This document shows positions 61,866 to 64,000 of a DNA stretch of 64,000 nucleotides, piece after piece. The position numbers and the translations under genes were made by a program. How positions within the stretch are numbered: position 1 is the first letter of the stretch; each line of letters begins with the position of its first letter. The notes under the pieces are model-generated. The model saw only the letters and a program-made list of their open reading frames with translations, had not been told where the DNA came from and searched no databases. Origin of the DNA: Mangrovibacterium sp041596335 (GTDB lineage: Bacteria > Bacteroidota > Bacteroidia > Bacteroidales > Prolixibacteraceae); assembly GCF_041596335.1 (NCBI RefSeq), contig NZ_JBFHIT010000016.1:12505-76504 (forward strand). The letters run 5' to 3'.

Positions 61866-62428
61866 AAAATCCGCATCAATTCGATTGCGCAAAATCCCTG
61901 AACTACAGGATTTGAGTGCCGAAACGGTCAGACTTCCATCGGTAGTGAACTACTCATCCTGATTACTCAGAACTACAAGGCCTGTCTTTGCATTCCAAAA
62001 GCTTTCTCGGTTTAATGTAAACTGTTGAATTTGCCAATAATGAATTAATGCGGAAATATCTTGTGTTAGAACGTTTGCTAGGTCAAAGATAGGAGCAAAT
62101 GCCATTTACTCCAAGCAAAATCGATGTTTTTATAACATTCCCAAATATCTTCCTGATTACTAAACACATCGGAAAAACGGTAAAAACCCGGCTAGAACTT
62201 TCTGGATTTACCAACGTAGAACGACCAAAAAAAAAATTAAAATGCTTACTTCCTGAAACTCAGGAAATCACCAGAAACACTACAAAAAAGAGCTATTTTT
62301 TTGCACTAATTATTTTGCAGAAGTGAAAACTAGTTCTATATTTGCACCCACGTTCAAAGGAGATATGCAGACAACGTCAACATATCGAAAACATACTGAA
62401 ACGAAAGCGAGAGTAAAGCTACTTGAAC
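61866..62428. other. Gap before the tRNA genes: promoter and small hairpins
   Basis: No normal-length gene. A minus-strand 51-codon frame (61950-62105) has an ATG preceded by GGAG at four bases and an ordinary-looking composition (MAFAPIFDLANVL...), but I do not recognise it. A perfect hairpin, TTCCTGA-aac-TCAGGAA, lies at 62250-62266. The tRNA promoter is at 62314-62344. A 75-codon plus frame (62099-62326) is low-complexity and not supported. Confidence 0.45.
62314..62344 (+). promoter_or_regulatory. Promoter of the tRNA-Ser/tRNA-Pro unit
   Basis: TTTG (62314-62317), 19 bases, then TATATTTG (62337-62344), a full Bacteroidota consensus. It is about 85 bases upstream of the first tRNA. Confidence 0.7.
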
Positions 62429-62518
<90 letters not shown>

Positions 62519-62528
62519 CAATATAAAT

Positions 62529-62603
62529 CGGGATGTAGCGCAGCCCGGCTAGCGCACCTGCTTTGGGAGCAGGGGGTCCCAGGTTCGAATCCTGGTATCC
62601 CGA
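62529..62603 (+). tRNA. tRNA-Pro(TGG)
   Basis: A 75-base class I tRNA, 10 bases after tRNA-Ser. Acceptor CGGGATG/TATCCCG with discriminator A. Anticodon loop TTTGGGA gives TGG (CCN codons). The T-arm has GGTTCGAATCC. CCA is not encoded, unlike the tRNA-Ser. Confidence 0.96.
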
Positions 62604-62630
62604 CTTAGAACGGAGTTTGAATTCCACCAG

Positions 62631-62670
62631 AAGCCTATAAATCAGTTGATTTATAGGCTTTCTTGTTTTT
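62631..62670 (+). terminator. Strong terminator after the tRNAs
   Basis: A 14-bp perfect stem, AAGCCTATAAATCA (62631-62644) with TGATTTATAGGCTT (62647-62660), is followed by TCTTGTTTTT. Confidence 0.92.
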
Positions 62671-62866
62671 ATGCATGTCAAAAGTGGTGTGAAATGGATC
62701 AGAATTTCCGAAAAGTCCGAATCGAGCACGCGCAACTTACTGATGCAAATTTCCAAGGTGATCTACCATTTTGAGTGTTCACCCGTTGATTTGTCGATCG
62801 ACCAAATGGATGAATATCCGTGAAAAACGAGCTGGTCACGCTCTCCATCTATACATTCACTTCTTG

Positions 62867-63000
62867 TCTAATAAAATAAACTCCATATCGTACGACTTTC
62901 GCCGCCATCCGGTAACTTTAAACAAAGCTAAGAAGTCATCATCTTTTTCAATCTGATGTCTACGGCAAAATGCCTTCACTGAATCATTCTGAGTAAAATA
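62867..63000 (-). pseudogene. C-terminal remnant of a gene cut by the insertion sequence
   Basis: On the minus strand a 44- to 45-codon frame is open from about 63003 to a TGA at 62867-62869. Its translation looks like real protein (e.g. AFCRRHQIEKDDDF, then GWRRKSYDMEFILLDKK), charged and ordered, ending in a typical basic C-terminus. There is no start codon with an RBS. The frame ends exactly where the sequence GGCTCAC, a candidate IS tip, begins. I do not recognise the family. I infer a gene whose 5' part lies beyond the IS, outside the window. It could also be chance, since the frame is short. Confidence 0.4.
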
Positions 63001-64000
63001 GGCTCACATTGAAAAGCCGGTGGAGTGTGATTTTTTCACGCATAAATTTTAGCGACTCTGTACAGAAAATATTTAATATCACTAACTCCTCTTAATGCAG
63101 CTCTGAAGGCTTTAAGTTTAGCATTGAAAGATTCGGCAGACGCATTGGTACTCCGATTTTCAAAGAAGTTCAGGATCTCTTTGTAGTGTGTATGAATAGT
63201 GGCTGATATGGAGTTAAACGAACGAAAACCCGAGTCGGTAACTTTGTTGTACCAATGTGCAAGTTTGGTGTATGCTACAGCTTTATCTTTTGTTTTGGAG
63301 AAGATCAGTCTTAAGTCATGAACCAGGTCATATGCTTTCTTTATATCAGGATACTGAGCGAAAAGGATTTTGGCTCTTTGCTTTTGAGATGGGCTCCATT
63401 TTTCCGCAGATTTAAATAACAGGTATCTGCTACGGGCCAGCAATTGTTTTTTTGTGTCCCCATTGTCAAACCGAAACGGAGTGTAGATTTTATTATCCCA
63501 TTTGGCATTGTCCCTGTTGTTGGTTTCTTCATCAAGGGCATCCCATCGGTGTTTTATGCGTATTTCCTGCAAGGCATCAAGGGCAAGCTTTTGAACATGA
63601 AAACGGTCAATAACACGAGTTGCCTTAGGAAAACATTGCCTGACGATTTGCCCCATCGAATTAGCCATATCAAGAGTAATCTCTTTGACTTTTCGACGCT
63701 GCCTGAGCGGGATGGTATTTAAAACTTCAATAACATCTTCGGCTTTGGTGCCTTTGACCATAGCAACCAGCACCCCTTTTTTGCCCTTCGCGGCTTTGTT
63801 GGTAAGGATAGTATACAATTCTCCGTTGGACAGGGAGGTCTCATCAATGCTTAAATGACTGCCAATATTCTCAGGGAAAATCATCCAGGCATCGGCATGA
63901 GGCCGCTGTGCCCAGCAATTGTAGTCGCTTAAATGTTCTTTGTACTGCTGCCCCAGCTGATCCCCGTCAATGTGGTAAAACTTCTCCAGGCTATTGCTGC
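63001..64000 (-). mobile_element. Partial insertion sequence, ISL3/ISAon1-like
   Basis: The right end of an IS that runs off the window. The exact edge is uncertain: GGCTCACATTGAAAAGCC at 63001 is my candidate terminal repeat because it also ends the open frame of the neighbouring remnant. The other end is outside the window, so the inverted repeat and target duplication cannot be checked. It sits about 400 bases from the tRNA pair. Confidence 0.6.
63036..64000 (-). CDS. ISL3/ISAon1-family DDE transposase, C-terminal 321 codons
   Basis: A partial transposase, open to the window edge. The ATG at 63884 is internal, because the frame continues upstream without a stop (HIDGDQLGQQYKEHLSDYN..., near 63900-64000). 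The DDE_Tnp_ISL3 core is visible: HLSIDETSLSNGELYTI (first Asp), KEITLDMANSMGQIV, KATRVIDRFHVQKLALDAL (Asp and HV) and, near the end, FFENRSTNASAESFNAKLKAFRA (Glu region). These order as in ISL3-type and Bacteroidota ISAon1 elements. It looks intact in the visible part, so the IS may be active. Confidence 0.9.
   Translation of the reverse strand, partial: SNSLEKFYHIDGDQLGQQYKEHLSDYNCWAQRPHADAWMIFPENIGSHLSIDETSLSNGELYTILTNKAAKGKKGVLVAMVKGTKAEDVIEVLNTIPLRQRRKVKEITLDMANSMGQIVRQCFPKATRVIDRFHVQKLALDALQEIRIKHRWDALDEETNNRDNAKWDNKIYTPFRFDNGDTKKQLLARSRYLLFKSAEKWSPSQKQRAKILFAQYPDIKKAYDLVHDLRLIFSKTKDKAVAYTKLAHWYNKVTDSGFRSFNSISATIHTHYKEILNFFENRSTNASAESFNAKLKAFRAALRGVSDIKYFLYRVAKIYA

Noticed and set aside
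62099..62326. 75-codon plus-strand frame upstream of the tRNAs
   Set aside because: Contains a poly-A derived Lys run, ends inside the promoter of the tRNA unit, and has no recognisable feature.
62740..62800. GGTGA...TCACC inverted repeat near 62757-62783 as a possible second IS end
   Set aside because: No transposase fragment or matching second repeat is visible, so I do not call another element.

Overview
The window is about 64 kb of chromosome from a Bacteroidota bacterium, most likely class Bacteroidia. A Marinilabiliales/Prolixibacteraceae-type genome is my best guess, but that finer placement is inference. The support is the Bacteroidota-type promoter (TTTG or TTG, about 17-19 bp, then TAnnTTTG) in front of several genes, mostly weak Shine-Dalgarno sequences, and families typical of the phylum (DUF4924, DUF4412, DUF349 repeats, GH78 rhamnosidase, Bacteroidota-type Lnt). 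The content is mostly housekeeping. I see no CRISPR array, no prophage, no rRNA operon and no SusC/SusD locus.

Layout. 1-7.8 kb (minus strand): the start of an M49-type peptidase lipoprotein cut by the window edge, a thermonuclease, pyrG-yidC, a five-repeat DUF349 protein and an Hsp20. 8-14 kb: trmD, an AddB-like nuclease with an Fe-S cysteine set, a SIMPL protein and a TreT-like glycosyltransferase. 14.4-24 kb is the envelope region: a 1,414-residue AsmA-like protein, a polyprenyl-phosphate GT2, an ArnT-like GT83, a PAP2 phosphatase and a GT2/GT7C glycosyltransferase. 24-32.5 kb: a secreted C1 peptidase, a VOC protein, a GH78 rhamnosidase, a DAO-type oxidoreductase, an esterase/EEP-hydrolase pair and a DUF3124 lipoprotein. 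32.5-45.9 kb: SulP transporter, a small four-cysteine protein, a PAS histidine kinase with a cysteine cluster, DUF819, a HAD-EEP-uvrB operon, an aminotransferase, a histidine kinase with a degenerate H-box, and map. 46-57 kb: acyl-ACP thioesterase, miaA, yip1-smpB, udk-exonuclease, Dabb-manA-engB, prs, rplY-pth-S4 and DUF4924. 57-62 kb: amidase-DCC, then a 5'-nucleotidase split over two genes and followed by lnt. 62.4-64 kb: tRNA-Ser(GCT) and tRNA-Pro(TGG), then an ISL3/ISAon1-like transposase running off the window and apparently interrupting another gene.

How the genes fit together. The translation and ribosome genes (trmD, smpB, rplY, pth, engB, miaA, map, prs, tRNAs) form an ordinary core. 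The 18.8-23.7 kb genes look like polyprenyl-phosphate-dependent sugar transfer to lipid A or another envelope glycan. The most unusual items are the His-less H-box kinase at 43.8-45.1 kb, the cysteine-rich PAS kinase beside a cysteine-rich small protein at 34.4-36.4 kb, an Asp-to-Ala change in the GH78 signature, the split 5'-nucleotidase, and the gene remnant at the insertion-sequence edge. I did not find a convincing new multi-gene defence or mobile system. Several annotated starts are internal ATGs chosen over upstream TTG/GTG codons because of signal peptides, family alignment or a ribosome binding site.
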